This document shows, piece after piece, positions 1 through 9,749 of a DNA stretch of 64,000 bases. The translations under genes and the position numbers were made by a program. This stretch comes from Rhizobium sp. P32RR-XVIII (GTDB lineage Bacteria > Pseudomonadota > Alphaproteobacteria > Rhizobiales > Rhizobiaceae): the NCBI RefSeq assembly GCF_012641395.1, contig NZ_JABAIH010000001.1, positions 248,001-312,000 of the forward strand, in the 5' to 3' direction. The stretch's first letter is position 1, and the number at the start of each line of letters is the position of its first letter. The notes beneath the pieces are model-generated. The model did no database searches, had not been told where the DNA came from, and saw only the letters and a program-made list of their open reading frames with translations.

Positions 1-622
1 TCATATCGAATACGCGTCGAACAATTTCTGCCCGCTCCGGGATCACGTCAAAGCCACTTCTGTCGTCCCGAAGACGGAGCCAACCCGGCGACAGAGCCGA
101 CAAGGGTCGGATAGCTGCGGCTTTGCGTTTGGCGCCCCAAGCCTCTCTAAGCCTCCTAGCCTTAACTTCACTCTCTTCGTTCGCTCGCATGAACATCATG
201 ACGGCGACCATCAAATCGATCGGGTTCCTCCGGAGGCTATCGTAGGTATATTCACGACCGTCGTTCAAGGTAACAACCGTAACGCCCTCCCGCGCGATGT
301 CCTTTAGGGTATCGAGCGCGTCCAATGCATTCTCTCTGGATACGCGGTCCAGGTTTTCGACAAGCAGGTAGGACCCCGGTGCAATATCACCCGACCGAAC
401 ATAGGAGAGGAACTCTCCCAGCATTCCGTCGGTCTTGTTCCTGCCTTCCCACGCAGACATCCCCAGATCATGAAAGGCAAACTTGGTGTCGATCTCCAAT
501 CCGTGCGTAGCAGCATAGACTTCGGCGGCTTGGGTCTGGCGTCGGAAACTGTCACCCTTGCTCTGTTCGGGTGTTGAGAAGCGGACGTATGAGTAAGCCT
601 TAGGGCGGTTCAGAATATCCAT
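1..622 (-). CDS. Serine recombinase (large-serine type), 5' part, runs off the window
   Basis: Reading the complement from the ATG at 622 gives 207 codons open to the window edge. The N-terminal catalytic domain (about residues 9-160) shows the serine-recombinase motif YVRFSTPEQSKGDS with Arg14 and nucleophile Ser16, then HDLGMSAWEGRN (51-62) and LLVENLDRVSREN (86-98), the family's LDR.SR motif. From about residue 175 the pattern PGWLRLRDDRSG...IVRRVF is typical of the start of the 'Recombinase' DNA-binding domain, so this should be a large serine recombinase rather than a small resolvase. Such enzymes integrate phages and mobile elements. The gene points away from the comM remnant, with its start codon 34 bp from comM-derived sequence, as expected for an integrase next to an element end. 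The C-terminus lies outside the window. Confidence 0.9.
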   Translation of the reverse strand, partial: MDILNRPKAYSYVRFSTPEQSKGDSFRRQTQAAEVYAATHGLEIDTKFAFHDLGMSAWEGRNKTDGMLGEFLSYVRSGDIAPGSYLLVENLDRVSRENALDALDTLKDIAREGVTVVTLNDGREYTYDSLRRNPIDLMVAVMMFMRANEESEVKARRLREAWGAKRKAAAIRPLSALSPGWLRLRDDRSGFDVIPERAEIVRRVFDM

Positions 623-656
623 GGACGGGTCCTTACAAATCGCGAGGTCTTTTGTC
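623..656. mobile_element. Right end/attachment junction of the recombinase-bearing element
   Basis: This segment separates the start of the serine recombinase from the first codons that look like ComM (the His-Asn-Leu-Leu stretch from 657). The 12 codons 621-656 that precede it in the comM frame do not resemble the Gly-rich lead-in normally found before the Walker A segment of ComM. The crossover site should therefore lie within or at the edge of this interval. The exact core dinucleotide cannot be placed without the other element end or an uninterrupted comM. Confidence 0.6.
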
Positions 657-1559
657 CATAATCTCCTGATGGTCGGCCCGCCCGGCTCCGGCAAGTCGAT
701 GCTGGCAGCGCGGCTGCCCTCTATCCTTCCACCGCTTTCGGCGGCCGAGCTTCTCGAAGTCTCGATGATCCATTCCATTGCCGGCCAGCTTTCCGGCGGC
801 AAGCTCTCGGATCGCCGGCCGTTCCGCACGCCGCATCATTCCGCGACGATGGCGGCGATGGTCGGCGGCGGCCTGCGTGCGAGGCCCGGCGAAGCGTCGC
901 TCGCCCATCACGGCGTCCTCTTCCTGGACGAGTTTCCCGAGTTTTCGCCACAGGCGCTGGATGCGCTGCGTCAGCCGCTGGAAACCGGTGAATGCATCAT
1001 CGCCCGTGCCAACCACCGGGTTTCCTATCCGGCGAGCATCCAGCTTGTCGCGGCTATGAACCCCTGCCGCTGCGGCATGGCCGGCGAACCGGGCCATAGC
1101 TGCGCTCGCGGCCCGCGCTGCCAGTCGGATTACCAGGCGCGAATTTCCGGACCCTTGATGGACCGCATCGATATCCGCATCGACGTTCCTGCGGTGTCTG
1201 CCGCCGACCTCATTCGCCCGATGGCCGCCGAGACAAGCGCCGCGGTGGCGGCCCGCGTCGCGCTCGCCCGGGAGATCCAGCAGGATCGCTTCATCGCGGC
1301 GGGTCTTACAGGGATCGCCACGAATGCCCGCTGTTCGACGGCGGCGATCGAAAAATATGCCGAACCGGATGCCGGCGGCCTGCAGCTACTGCGTGACGCC
1401 GCCGAGAAAATGCGGTTTTCAGCACGCGGCTATCACCGCGTGCTGAAGGTGGCGCGAACGCTCGCCGATCTCGACGGCAAGCCGACGGTCGGGCGTATTC
1501 ATCTCGCAGAAGCCATTTCCTACCGGATCGCCGGCGAGCGGTTGACGGTGGCTGCGTGA
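657..1559 (+). pseudogene. comM: comM/yifB (Mg-chelatase-like AAA+ ATPase), 3' part cut off by element insertion
   Basis: About 300 codons match the C-terminal two-thirds of ComM/YifB, a hexameric helicase-like AAA+ protein that aids integration of heterologous DNA in natural transformation. Visible are Walker A MVGPPGSGKSM, the segment RPFRTPHHSAT, Walker B GVLFLDEFPEFS, the Cys cluster NPCRCG...C..G..C, and the RISGPLMDRIDI sensor region. The N-terminal Lon-protease-like domain and the normal start are missing. The open frame continues upstream to an ATG at 621, but those 12 codons come from the inserted element. Full ComM is about 510 residues. An N-truncated product could be translated from 621 but is unlikely to work normally. 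The 5' fragment should lie at the far end of the element, outside the window. Confidence 0.85.
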
Positions 1560-1581
1560 GATGAGCGAGTAGGAAGTCGCA

Positions 1582-1624
1582 AATAGCGAATAGGCGGTAG
1601 CTCTCGCTATTCGCTATTCGCTAT

Positions 1625-1625
<1 letters not shown>
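1582..1625. terminator. Inverted repeat with tandem 7-mers between comM and cysK
   Basis: AATAGCGAATAG (1582-1593) pairs perfectly with CTATTCGCTATT (1607-1618) across a 13-nt loop. The right arm belongs to three tandem copies of the 7-mer GCTATTC (1606-1626) that reach the cysK stop codon. It sits between two convergent genes and could form a bidirectional hairpin, but there is no clean T-run, so the terminator role is only probable. Confidence 0.45.
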
Positions 1626-2587
<962 letters not shown>

Positions 2588-2721
2588 GAATACGCTCCCT
2601 TAATGATGGTTGGGGAAAAGAATAGGGTCAAAGTCTGAAGCAGGCCAGAGTGCCTTGCTTCACGGGAGCATGATTGGAGGGAAAATATCGTTTTGACCAG
2701 CTGCTTTGCAGAACGAATTTT

Positions 2722-3339
2722 TCAGGCCGCGGGGGTGGCGATGAAAGCTGCAGTGCCGGCCAGAATGCCGGCGGCCGTCTTGTTCAGCGCCCGCAGCGCA
2801 CGTGGTTGCTTGAGCATCATTCGCGCACGCGAGGCAAGGAGCATATAGGGCACCAGAACAACCAGCAACACGACGAAGGTGGTTGCCAGGAGGATGCCGT
2901 ATTCGCGAAGCCCGATGTGATTGATGTCGATCAGCGTCGGGACGAGGGCGACATAGAAGAGCATCGTCTTCGGGTTGCCGAGTGTTACCAGCAGACCGGA
3001 CAGGAAACTCATGCCGATGCTGCTTGATTTCCGCGCGGCAATATTCTGCGGCAGGAGCCCGGCCGTCCATAGCTTGTAGGCGATGTAGCAGAGATAAAGC
3101 ACGCCGGCGAATTTGATGACGAGGAAAATCCCCGTGAAGGTCTGCGCCACGAAGGCAAGGCCGAGGATCACCGCTGTCAAGTAAGTGATGTCGCCAAGAA
3201 CAAGACCTAGCCCCATAAAGAAGGTCTCGCGAAAATTCGAGCCGAGCGCACGGGCGACGATCGCCGTGATGCCCGGCCCGGGGATTGCCGCCGCGATGAA
3301 GAGCGCCGCTACATAGGCGAAAAGGGCGGTGAACGACAT
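2722..3339 (-). CDS. LysE/RhtB family amino-acid exporter
   Basis: A 205-residue hydrophobic protein with about six predicted membrane segments. The N-terminal signature AAAIPGPGITAIVARAL matches the conserved PGP motif of the LysE/RhtB superfamily, and LVTLGNPKTMLFYVA matches the conserved NPK segment in the middle. Members export amino acids such as lysine, homoserine, threonine or leucine; the substrate cannot be told from sequence. The gene is followed by about 95 bp of non-coding DNA before cysK on the same strand and is divergent from dps. Confidence 0.88.
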   Translation of the reverse strand: MSFTALFAYVAALFIAAAIPGPGITAIVARALGSNFRETFFMGLGLVLGDITYLTAVILGLAFVAQTFTGIFLVIKFAGVLYLCYIAYKLWTAGLLPQNIAARKSSSIGMSFLSGLLVTLGNPKTMLFYVALVPTLIDINHIGLREYGILLATTFVVLLVVLVPYMLLASRARMMLKQPRALRALNKTAAGILAGTAAFIATPAA

Positions 3340-3570
3340 GGTGTGGCTCCTGCTTCCATCGCCTTCTACGCCTGCAACCCGTTGGTTTCAACACCCGGCA
3401 CTTTGTCATCATGCTGCGGTCGCTTGCCGCTATTGACGCTGGCTGGTGCGGTTCTAGTTCCAAGGCGGTGGTTGATCGCCGATCGAAGCCGGAGCCGCCA
3501 AATCCGGGACCACAAGCCGTTCCGGCACTTGCCATTGCCTGACACTGACGCTCGCCAAAGGAGACACCTT

Positions 3571-4089
3571 ATGAGCCCCACAGACGCCGAAAAGCGCAAA
3601 CTCGCCCCGCTTGCTACCCCGACGGACCTGAAAAGCAATGCCATTCAGGATATTTCGGGCGCTCTGGCTGCGTTGCTGGCAGATGTTTTTGCGCTTTACA
3701 TGAAGACCAAGAATTTCCATTGGCATATGTCAGGGCCGCATTTTCGCGACTATCACCTGATGCTGGACGAGCAGGCTGAGCAGATCTTTGCTACGACCGA
3801 TGCGATTGCCGAACGCGCCCGCAAGATCGGCGGCACGACACTGCGCTCCATCGGCCATATCGGCCGCCTGCAGCGCATCAATGACAATGACGCGGAGTAC
3901 GTCACGCCGGAGGACATGCTGGCGGAACTGCGTGACGACAACAGGCAGCTGGTGTCGCTGTTGCGCGAGACCCACGATGTCTGCTCCGAGCACAATGATT
4001 TCGCCACCACGAGCCTGCTGGAAGTGTGGATCGACGAGGCCGAGCGTCGGACATGGTTCCTGTTCGAAACGACCCGCCAGCCGAAATAG
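3571..4089 (+). CDS. dps: Dps family DNA-protecting ferritin-like protein
   Basis: Dps forms 12-subunit shells that oxidise iron with hydrogen peroxide and protect DNA under starvation or oxidative stress. The 172-residue product contains the ferroxidase region KNFHWHMSGPHFRDYHLMLDE; its His and Asp/Glu residues form the dinuclear site between subunits. The start at 3571 is chosen because AAAGGAG at 3557-3563 has ideal spacing, and the frame upstream to 3343 has no family similarity. The non-coding stretch 3340-3570 holds its promoter; TTGACG at about 3434 is a possible -35 element but the -10 is weak. Confidence 0.9.
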   Translation: MSPTDAEKRKLAPLATPTDLKSNAIQDISGALAALLADVFALYMKTKNFHWHMSGPHFRDYHLMLDEQAEQIFATTDAIAERARKIGGTTLRSIGHIGRLQRINDNDAEYVTPEDMLAELRDDNRQLVSLLRETHDVCSEHNDFATTSLLEVWIDEAERRTWFLFETTRQPK

Positions 4090-4110
4090 CCTCGCTCGGT
4101 TCTCAGATCA

Positions 4111-5007
4111 TCAGCCAGCCCGCGCGCGCAACAGCTGCGCGGGCGTCCAACCAAGGTTCATGCCTGCCGCGGCGACGAGGATGATGGCTGCGCCGACCAG
4201 TTGCAGAGGCTGCAATGCGTGTCCGAATGCCAGTCGATCCACCAGAATTGCGGCGATCGGATAGATGAATGACAGCGCCCCGGTCAGATGGATCGGCAGC
4301 TTCTGGATCGCGCCGTAGAGCAGCACATACATCAGCCCTGTATGCACGATGCCCATTGTGATCAGGATCGACCACGACTGGCCATCCGCGGGCAGGTCAG
4401 AGAAATTCATGGTCGGCAGCAGCATCAGCACTCCGGTCGATACCTGAATGAGTGCGATCAGATGCGGCGGCGTGCCCTTCAGCCACTTTGCGGCGAGTGC
4501 GGCGAGCGCATAGAAGAAGGCCGCTCCGAGCGCCAGCGCAATACCCACGCCATAGCTGCCTGAAACGGCCCCGGCCCCAGGCTTGGCTTCGACAATCGCC
4601 AACATGCCGGCAAAGGCAAGCGCCAGCCAGAACAGTTTGGCCGCCGTGATCCTCTCGCCGAGAAACGCGGCACCAAGCGCCAGCAGCATGAATGGCTGCG
4701 TGTTGTAGACGGTCGTCGCGATCGAAATGGATGCGTGGGAATAGGAGGCGAAAAGCAGCAACCAGTTCAGCACGATGGCGATCCCGCCGAGGACGGCTAT
4801 GCCAAAGGCTTTCGGCGAGAGAATACCCGGTTTCAGGAACCCCAAAGCGCCGCAGATGACAAGCAAGCTCGCCGTGCCGAAGAGGCAACGCCAGAAAACG
4901 ACACCGCTCACCGGCTGTCCAGACATGACGACAAACCAACCGATCGTCCCGGAAATCACCATGGCTGCCGTCATCTCCGCGGCGCCTCTGCCTATGTCGT
5001 TCTGCAT
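4111..5007 (-). CDS. EamA (DMT) family transporter
   Basis: About 298 residues with ten hydrophobic segments arranged as two EamA repeats. The first repeat carries GWFVVMSGQPVSGVVFWRC and the second carries GSYGVGIALALGAAFFYALAAL. DMT members export metabolites and amino acids across the inner membrane. The ATG at 5007 is preferred over the one at 5013 because the GAGGAG sequence abuts 5013 directly but stands six bases from 5007. It is divergent from an Lrp-type regulator at 5118, a common arrangement for amino-acid exporters, so amino-acid efflux under Lrp control is a reasonable inference. Confidence 0.85.
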   Translation of the reverse strand: MQNDIGRGAAEMTAAMVISGTIGWFVVMSGQPVSGVVFWRCLFGTASLLVICGALGFLKPGILSPKAFGIAVLGGIAIVLNWLLLFASYSHASISIATTVYNTQPFMLLALGAAFLGERITAAKLFWLALAFAGMLAIVEAKPGAGAVSGSYGVGIALALGAAFFYALAALAAKWLKGTPPHLIALIQVSTGVLMLLPTMNFSDLPADGQSWSILITMGIVHTGLMYVLLYGAIQKLPIHLTGALSFIYPIAAILVDRLAFGHALQPLQLVGAAIILVAAAGMNLGWTPAQLLRARAG

Positions 5008-5117
5008 CACCATCTCCTCTGATCTGCTGGAGATTATTGCCTATGCGCGCCTGTTTCTATAATATGGAAGGTGCATGAATGCTGTTTTCCCTAAAAATAA
5101 AAGGCGAATTGGTATAA

Positions 5118-5594
5118 ATGGCTAATGACGTGTTTCGCTTGGACGGCATCGACCAGCGCCTCCTCGATGCGCTGGCGGAGAACGCGCGAATTTCTTTGAA
5201 GGAACTGGCGCAGGCGGCCAATCTCTCGTCGCCAAGTGCGGCGGAGCGGCTGCGCCGTTTGGAGGAGCGCGGCGTCATCAAGGGCTTCACGATCGATATA
5301 GACCCGGCGGCTCTCGGCTATCCGCTGCAGGCCATCGTCCGGGTCCGGCCGCTGCCGGGGCAACTCCACGTCGTCGAACGGATTATCCAGGAGACACCGG
5401 AATTCATCGAATGCGACAAGGTAACGGGCGACGACTGCTTCATCGCACGCCTGGTCGTTCGCTCGATGGGAGAGCTTGACGGCATTCTGGACAAGGTGGC
5501 CGAAAAGGCGGAGACGAATACCTCGATGATCAAGGCCTCGCCGGTCAAACGCCGCCTGCCACCGCTTACCAATCCGAAGACCGATAGCCCGTAA
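5118..5594 (+). CDS. Lrp/AsnC family transcriptional regulator
   Basis: The 158-residue protein has the classic layout. The N-terminal helix-turn-helix begins with LDGIDQRLLDALAENARIS and includes LAQAANLSSPSAAERLRRLE. It is followed by IKGFTIDIDPAALGYPLQAIV and an RAM/AsnC effector domain (GDDCFIARLVV). Members sense amino acids and control nearby transport or metabolic genes. The divergent EamA transporter across a 104-bp gap is the likely target, and autoregulation is usual in the family. No strong Shine-Dalgarno is visible upstream of 5118. Confidence 0.9.
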   Translation: MANDVFRLDGIDQRLLDALAENARISLKELAQAANLSSPSAAERLRRLEERGVIKGFTIDIDPAALGYPLQAIVRVRPLPGQLHVVERIIQETPEFIECDKVTGDDCFIARLVVRSMGELDGILDKVAEKAETNTSMIKASPVKRRLPPLTNPKTDSP

Positions 5595-5615
5595 GCCGCG
5601 GCGATTCTGCGTTGT

Positions 5616-6515
5616 CTAGAAGTCCGCCATCGGCGACAGCATGGCGGCAGCCGCGGGTGCCAGGTCCTCCGCGCCGCGCAGCATGAAGACCGTGCCGCTT
5701 TCGAGGAAGAGGGCCTCGCCGTGCCAATCAAGCTTGTCCGGCGCAAAGAAGACGTCGACCTGCGCAGGGGCCACGCCGAGCCCGCCGAGGATGACACCAA
5801 GAGGCGGAATTTTCTTGGCGACGACATCAAGGAGGCTGAAGCGGCCCGGCTCCTCCTGTTTCCAAGCGATCACGGCTTTCTCTTCATCGAGCCAGCTCAG
5901 GGAGACCTCGGGATCGAGTTGCGTATTGATGAGAAACATTGCCGCATTGTGTGAGACGGCGAGCACGTCCGAAACCGGAGCGCGCGTTCTCAGCACTTCC
6001 TGCAGGAGGGCGAGATCGCCGCTGTTTCGCGGATCGAGCGGTTGGGCAGGCTTTGCCGTGAAATTGGGCCTCGGCGCTTCTCCGGAGTGGCGGTGCATCG
6101 GCAGGCTGCGAAATCCATAAGGTTCGTAGAGTGACGGTTTGTCGGTGTAGAGGACGATCGCCTCGAACTCCTGGCTTTCGCACCACTCAAGCGCCTTCCG
6201 TGTCAGATCACGGTAAAGCCCGCGTCCCCGCCATGGCGGACGAACCGCGCCGGATTGAAAGGCGGCTGCGTTGATCTGCCGGCCGTTGATGACGAGCGGC
6301 ATGGCAAATGCGGATAGATTGGCGGCAAGCGCCCCATCGGCGGCAAACCAGCCGAAGGGCATGCTTGTCGGATCAGGGCCGCCGAGGTCTTGCAGCGGAC
6401 CGATGTCGATCCCGAACGTGTCGTCGAGGAGAGAAACGAGTGCCCGCCACGCGACGGGATCATGAAAATAGTCCTGACGGAAGGTCAGCCCTGAGCCGTC
6501 AATTGGCTTGCTCAT
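5616..6515 (-). CDS. GNAT family N-acetyltransferase
   Basis: The 299-residue product has a GNAT domain in its N-terminal half: the acetyl-CoA loop appears as [20 protein letters not shown], followed by [20 protein letters not shown], the usual beta4-beta5 region. The C-terminal half has no motif I recognise, which recalls two-domain acetyltransferases of the Eis/SCP2-fused type without proving it. Its start overlaps the dut stop codon by four bases (ATGA), so the two are co-transcribed and possibly translationally coupled. The acceptor substrate is unknown. Confidence 0.8.
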   Translation of the reverse strand: MSKPIDGSGLTFRQDYFHDPVAWRALVSLLDDTFGIDIGPLQDLGGPDPTSMPFGWFAADGALAANLSAFAMPLVINGRQINAAAFQSGAVRPPWRGRGLYRDLTRKALEWCESQEFEAIVLYTDKPSLYEPYGFRSLPMHRHSGEAPRPNFTAKPAQPLDPRNSGDLALLQEVLRTRAPVSDVLAVSHNAAMFLINTQLDPEVSLSWLDEEKAVIAWKQEEPGRFSLLDVVAKKIPPLGVILGGLGVAPAQVDVFFAPDKLDWHGEALFLESGTVFMLRGAEDLAPAAAAMLSPMADF

Positions 6516-6982
6516 ACGCCGGTTGAGCCGAAGCCGCCGGCGCCACGCGTCGTCGTGCTGCTTTCGGTTATCTCGGCAACGCGCACCTGAGTGACCGGTG
6601 CGATCACCATCTGGGCGATCCGCATGCCGCGCGTGATCTCGAAGGGATCTTCCCCGAGATTGATGAGGAGGACCTTCACTTCGCCGCGATAATCGCTGTC
6701 GATCGTTCCGGGCGTGTTGAGGCAGGTGATGCCGTGCTTGAAGGCGAGCCCGGAGCGCGGGCGGATCTGCGCCTCGTAGCCATCGGGAATCTCGAAGATG
6801 AAGCCGGTCGGCACCAGCGCGCGCTTGCCCGGCGCGAGGGTCAGCGGCGTGTCTGCAGCCACTGCCGCGCGCAGGTCCATGCCGGCGGCGCCGCTCGTTT
6901 CATAGGCGGGCAGGTCGAGGCCTTCGCCGTTCGGCAAACGGACAAGGTTGAGCTTGGGGCGGATGTCGTCATGAATGGTCAT
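6512..6982 (-). CDS. dut: Deoxyuridine 5'-triphosphate nucleotidohydrolase (dUTPase)
   Basis: The enzyme hydrolyses dUTP to dUMP and pyrophosphate, keeping uracil out of DNA and supplying the thymidylate precursor. All trimeric dUTPase motifs are present in 156 residues: [40 protein letters not shown], and the C-terminal arm [10 protein letters not shown]. The ATG at 6982 is chosen because homologous proteins begin near this point (MTIH..); an in-frame ATG at 7024 would add 14 unlikely residues. It is the first gene of a two-gene unit with the GNAT gene. Confidence 0.95.
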   Translation of the reverse strand: MTIHDDIRPKLNLVRLPNGEGLDLPAYETSGAAGMDLRAAVAADTPLTLAPGKRALVPTGFIFEIPDGYEAQIRPRSGLAFKHGITCLNTPGTIDSDYRGEVKVLLINLGEDPFEITRGMRIAQMVIAPVTQVRVAEITESSTTTRGAGGFGSTGV

Positions 6983-7073
6983 GCGGGCATTACTTTGCAC
7001 CGGAAAGGCCAAGGTCAATTGCAATGGCGGGCTTTAATCGCTAGATACGCCGCAATTCCACAGGATTCACATC

Positions 7074-8657
7074 ATGGCCGAAAGTCTCGCCGAGGCGGTT
7101 TCCCGCCGCCGCACATTCGCTATTATCGCGCACCCGGATGCGGGTAAGACTACGCTCACCGAAAAGCTGCTGCTCTTCGGCGGGGCGATCCAGCTCGCCG
7201 GCGAAGTCAAGGCGAAGAAGGACCGCATCCAGACTCGGTCGGACTGGATGAAGATCGAGCGCGAGCGCGGCATTTCGGTGGTCACGTCCGTCATGACCTT
7301 CGAGTATGACGACAACGTCTTTAACATTCTCGACACGCCCGGCCACGAAGACTTCGCCGACGATACCTATCGCACGCTGACCGCGGTGGACGCGGCGGTC
7401 ATGGTCATCGATGCGGCCAAGGGCATCGAGCCGCGCACGCTGAAGCTCTTCGAAGTCTGCCGCATGCGCGACATTCCGATCATCACCTTCATCAACAAGA
7501 TGGACCGCGAGAGCCGCGATCCCTTCGAAATCCTCGACGAGGTGGAAGAGAAGCTCGCGCTGGACACTGCGCCGATTACCTGGCCGATCGGGCGCTCCAA
7601 GACCTTTTGCGGTTTGTACAATCTTGCGGCAAACACCGTCCGCGGTTCGGACACCGAAGTCGAAGGCACGCCGGTCAATGGGCCGCAGAGCGTGGCGAAC
7701 CGGCTCCCGGAAAACGAGCGTCAGGCTTTCGTCGACGAAACGGAACTTGCGATCGAGGCCTGCCGGCCTTTCGACCGCCAGGCCTTCCTCGAAGGTCACA
7801 TGACGCCGGTGTTCTTCGGCTCGGCGCTGCGCAACTTCGGGGTTCGTGATCTGATCAACGCGCTCGGCGAATTCGCGCCGCCGCCGCGCGACCAGATCGC
7901 CGATACCCGCAAGGTGCATGCAAGCGAAGACAAGATGACGGCCTTCGTGTTCAAGATCCAGGCCAACATGGACCCGAACCACCGCGACCGCATCGCCTTT
8001 GCCCGCATCTGCTCGGGCAAGCTTGAGCGTGGCATGAAGGCGCGTCTTGCGCGCACTGGCAAGCAGCTCGGCCTCACCGCGCCGCAATTCTTCTTCGCGT
8101 CACAGCGACAGCTCGCCGACACCGCCTATGCCGGCGATGTCGTCGGCATTCCGAACCACGGCACGCTGCGCATCGGCGATACGCTGACCGAGGGTGAACC
8201 TCTGGTGTTCCAGGGTGTGCCGAACTTTTCGCCCGAAATCCTTCGCCGCGTCCGTCTCGAAGATGCGATGAAGGCGAAGAAGCTGAAGGAAGCTCTGCAG
8301 CAGATGGCCGAAGAGGGCGTTGTCCAGCTGTTTTCTCCGGAAGACGGCTCCCCGGCTATCGTCGGCGTCGTTGGTGCCCTGCAGCTCGACGTTCTGAAGG
8401 AGCGTCTGCAGGCGGAATACGGCTTGCCGGTCTCGTTCGAAATGTCGCGCTTCTCCGTCTGCCGCTGGGTCTCGTCCGACCAGCCGAGCGAACTCGAGAA
8501 GTTTCTCACGACCAAGCGCGGCGATATCGCCCGCGATCTCGATGGCGATCCGGTGTTTCTGGCACAGGACAGCTTCTCGTTGCGCTATGAGTCGGAGCGC
8601 TACCCGGCGATCAAGATGGCTGCCATCAAGGAATATCACGTCGCCAAGGCAGCGTGA
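7074..8657 (+). CDS. prfC: Peptide chain release factor 3
   Basis: RF3 is a translational GTPase that recycles RF1/RF2 from the ribosome after termination. The 527-residue protein has G1 AHPDAGKTTLTEKLL, the RF3-specific KIERERGISVVTS region, G3 DTPGHEDF and G4 NKMDRESRDP. Its length matches the family (about 530). The C-terminal domains include GALQLDVLKERLQAEYG. It is divergent from dut across about 90 bp and is a conserved single-copy housekeeping gene. Confidence 0.95.
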   Translation: MAESLAEAVSRRRTFAIIAHPDAGKTTLTEKLLLFGGAIQLAGEVKAKKDRIQTRSDWMKIERERGISVVTSVMTFEYDDNVFNILDTPGHEDFADDTYRTLTAVDAAVMVIDAAKGIEPRTLKLFEVCRMRDIPIITFINKMDRESRDPFEILDEVEEKLALDTAPITWPIGRSKTFCGLYNLAANTVRGSDTEVEGTPVNGPQSVANRLPENERQAFVDETELAIEACRPFDRQAFLEGHMTPVFFGSALRNFGVRDLINALGEFAPPPRDQIADTRKVHASEDKMTAFVFKIQANMDPNHRDRIAFARICSGKLERGMKARLARTGKQLGLTAPQFFFASQRQLADTAYAGDVVGIPNHGTLRIGDTLTEGEPLVFQGVPNFSPEILRRVRLEDAMKAKKLKEALQQMAEEGVVQLFSPEDGSPAIVGVVGALQLDVLKERLQAEYGLPVSFEMSRFSVCRWVSSDQPSELEKFLTTKRGDIARDLDGDPVFLAQDSFSLRYESERYPAIKMAAIKEYHVAKAA

Positions 8658-8719
8658 TATTCCATCCGCTATAACGCTGTGCAATAGTGCCGCCTGCGAC
8701 GAATAACAGGCGGCACCCG

Positions 8720-9748
8720 ATGAAGCTTCTTCCGGCATTTCTCCTCTTTCTTCTTGCATTCCTCCCGCTTGCCGAAGCGCGCACGATCACCGATGCCGCG
8801 GGCCGCAAAGTGGACATTCCCGACAGAATCGAAAAGGTCATGGCGGCCGGTCCGCCTGCCTCGGTCCTCGTCTATGTGCTGGCGCCGGAAAAGCTTGCGG
8901 GCTGGGTGCGCGCGCCGGGCGATGCCGAAAAAACCTATCTCATGACGGCTGTCCGCGACCTTCCGGTCTATGGCCAGCTTACCGGCAAGGGCGGAACGGC
9001 CAATATCGAGGCCGTGCTTGCCGCCAAGCCGGATCTCATTCTTGATGTCGGCACCGTGAATGCCACCTATGCTTCGTTGGCCGACAAGGCGCAGGCCCAG
9101 ACCGGCATTCCCTATGTGCTGATCGACGGTGGTTTCGCCGGCAGCGCCGAAACGCTGCGCAAGGTCGGCGATATCCTTGGTGTCAGCGAGCGGGGCGAGA
9201 AACTCGCCATTTATGCCGAAGGCAAGCTAGCCGATCTCAAAGGAAAGCTTGCCGCCATACCCGCCGACAAGCGGCCGCGTGTCTATTACGGCCGCGGCCC
9301 CGAAGGACTGGAGACCGGCCTTTCCGGCTCCATCAATCTCGAAATTCTCGAAGCTGCGGGAGCGGTCAATGTGGCGGCTTCGGCCGGGAAAGGCGGGCTG
9401 ACGCAAGTCTCGCTCGAACAGATCCTCGGGTGGAATCCAGATACGATCCTTGCCGCGAGCGGCAAGTTCGCCGCCTCCGTGAAGAGCGACCCGCTCTGGG
9501 CAAATGTCGAAGCCGTCAAGCAGAGCCGGGTTTTCGTCACGCCGAGTCTGCCCTTTGGGTGGTTCGATTCACCGCCGGGCATCAATAGGCTGATCGGCAT
9601 CGCCTGGCTGGAAAAGCTGCTCTATCCAGATATCTTCACGGCCGATCTTTCCGCCGACGTGCGCGATTTCTACAAGCTCTTCTATCAGGTCGATCTGAGT
9701 GACGAGCAGCTTGCGGCACTGATGAAGGGTTCGGCACAGGTGAAGTGA
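8720..9748 (+). CDS. Periplasmic binding protein of a BtuF/FecB/MolA-type ABC importer
   Basis: About 342 residues with a clear Sec signal peptide (MKLLPAFLLFLLAFLPLAEA) and a TroA/BtuF-type fold: RTITDAAGRKVDIPDRIEKVM at the mature start and NIEAVLAAKPDLILDVG in the first lobe. The ATG at 8720 is selected because it begins the signal peptide and follows AGGCGG. Substrates of this family include ferric siderophores, haem, cobalamin and, for MolA of Haemophilus, molybdate. A FecCD permease and an ATPase follow directly. There is no IRO box upstream, and a molbindin gene lies at the end of the cluster, so molybdate/tungstate is a serious alternative to iron. Confidence 0.85.
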   Translation: MKLLPAFLLFLLAFLPLAEARTITDAAGRKVDIPDRIEKVMAAGPPASVLVYVLAPEKLAGWVRAPGDAEKTYLMTAVRDLPVYGQLTGKGGTANIEAVLAAKPDLILDVGTVNATYASLADKAQAQTGIPYVLIDGGFAGSAETLRKVGDILGVSERGEKLAIYAEGKLADLKGKLAAIPADKRPRVYYGRGPEGLETGLSGSINLEILEAAGAVNVAASAGKGGLTQVSLEQILGWNPDTILAASGKFAASVKSDPLWANVEAVKQSRVFVTPSLPFGWFDSPPGINRLIGIAWLEKLLYPDIFTADLSADVRDFYKLFYQVDLSDEQLAALMKGSAQVK

Positions 9749-9749
9749 A

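Noticed and set aside
8668-8677. CGCTATAACG as a ModE-type Mo box upstream of the FecCD-type importer
   Set aside because: Only one short half-site-like element without the second arm at the right spacing; not enough to support a Mo box.
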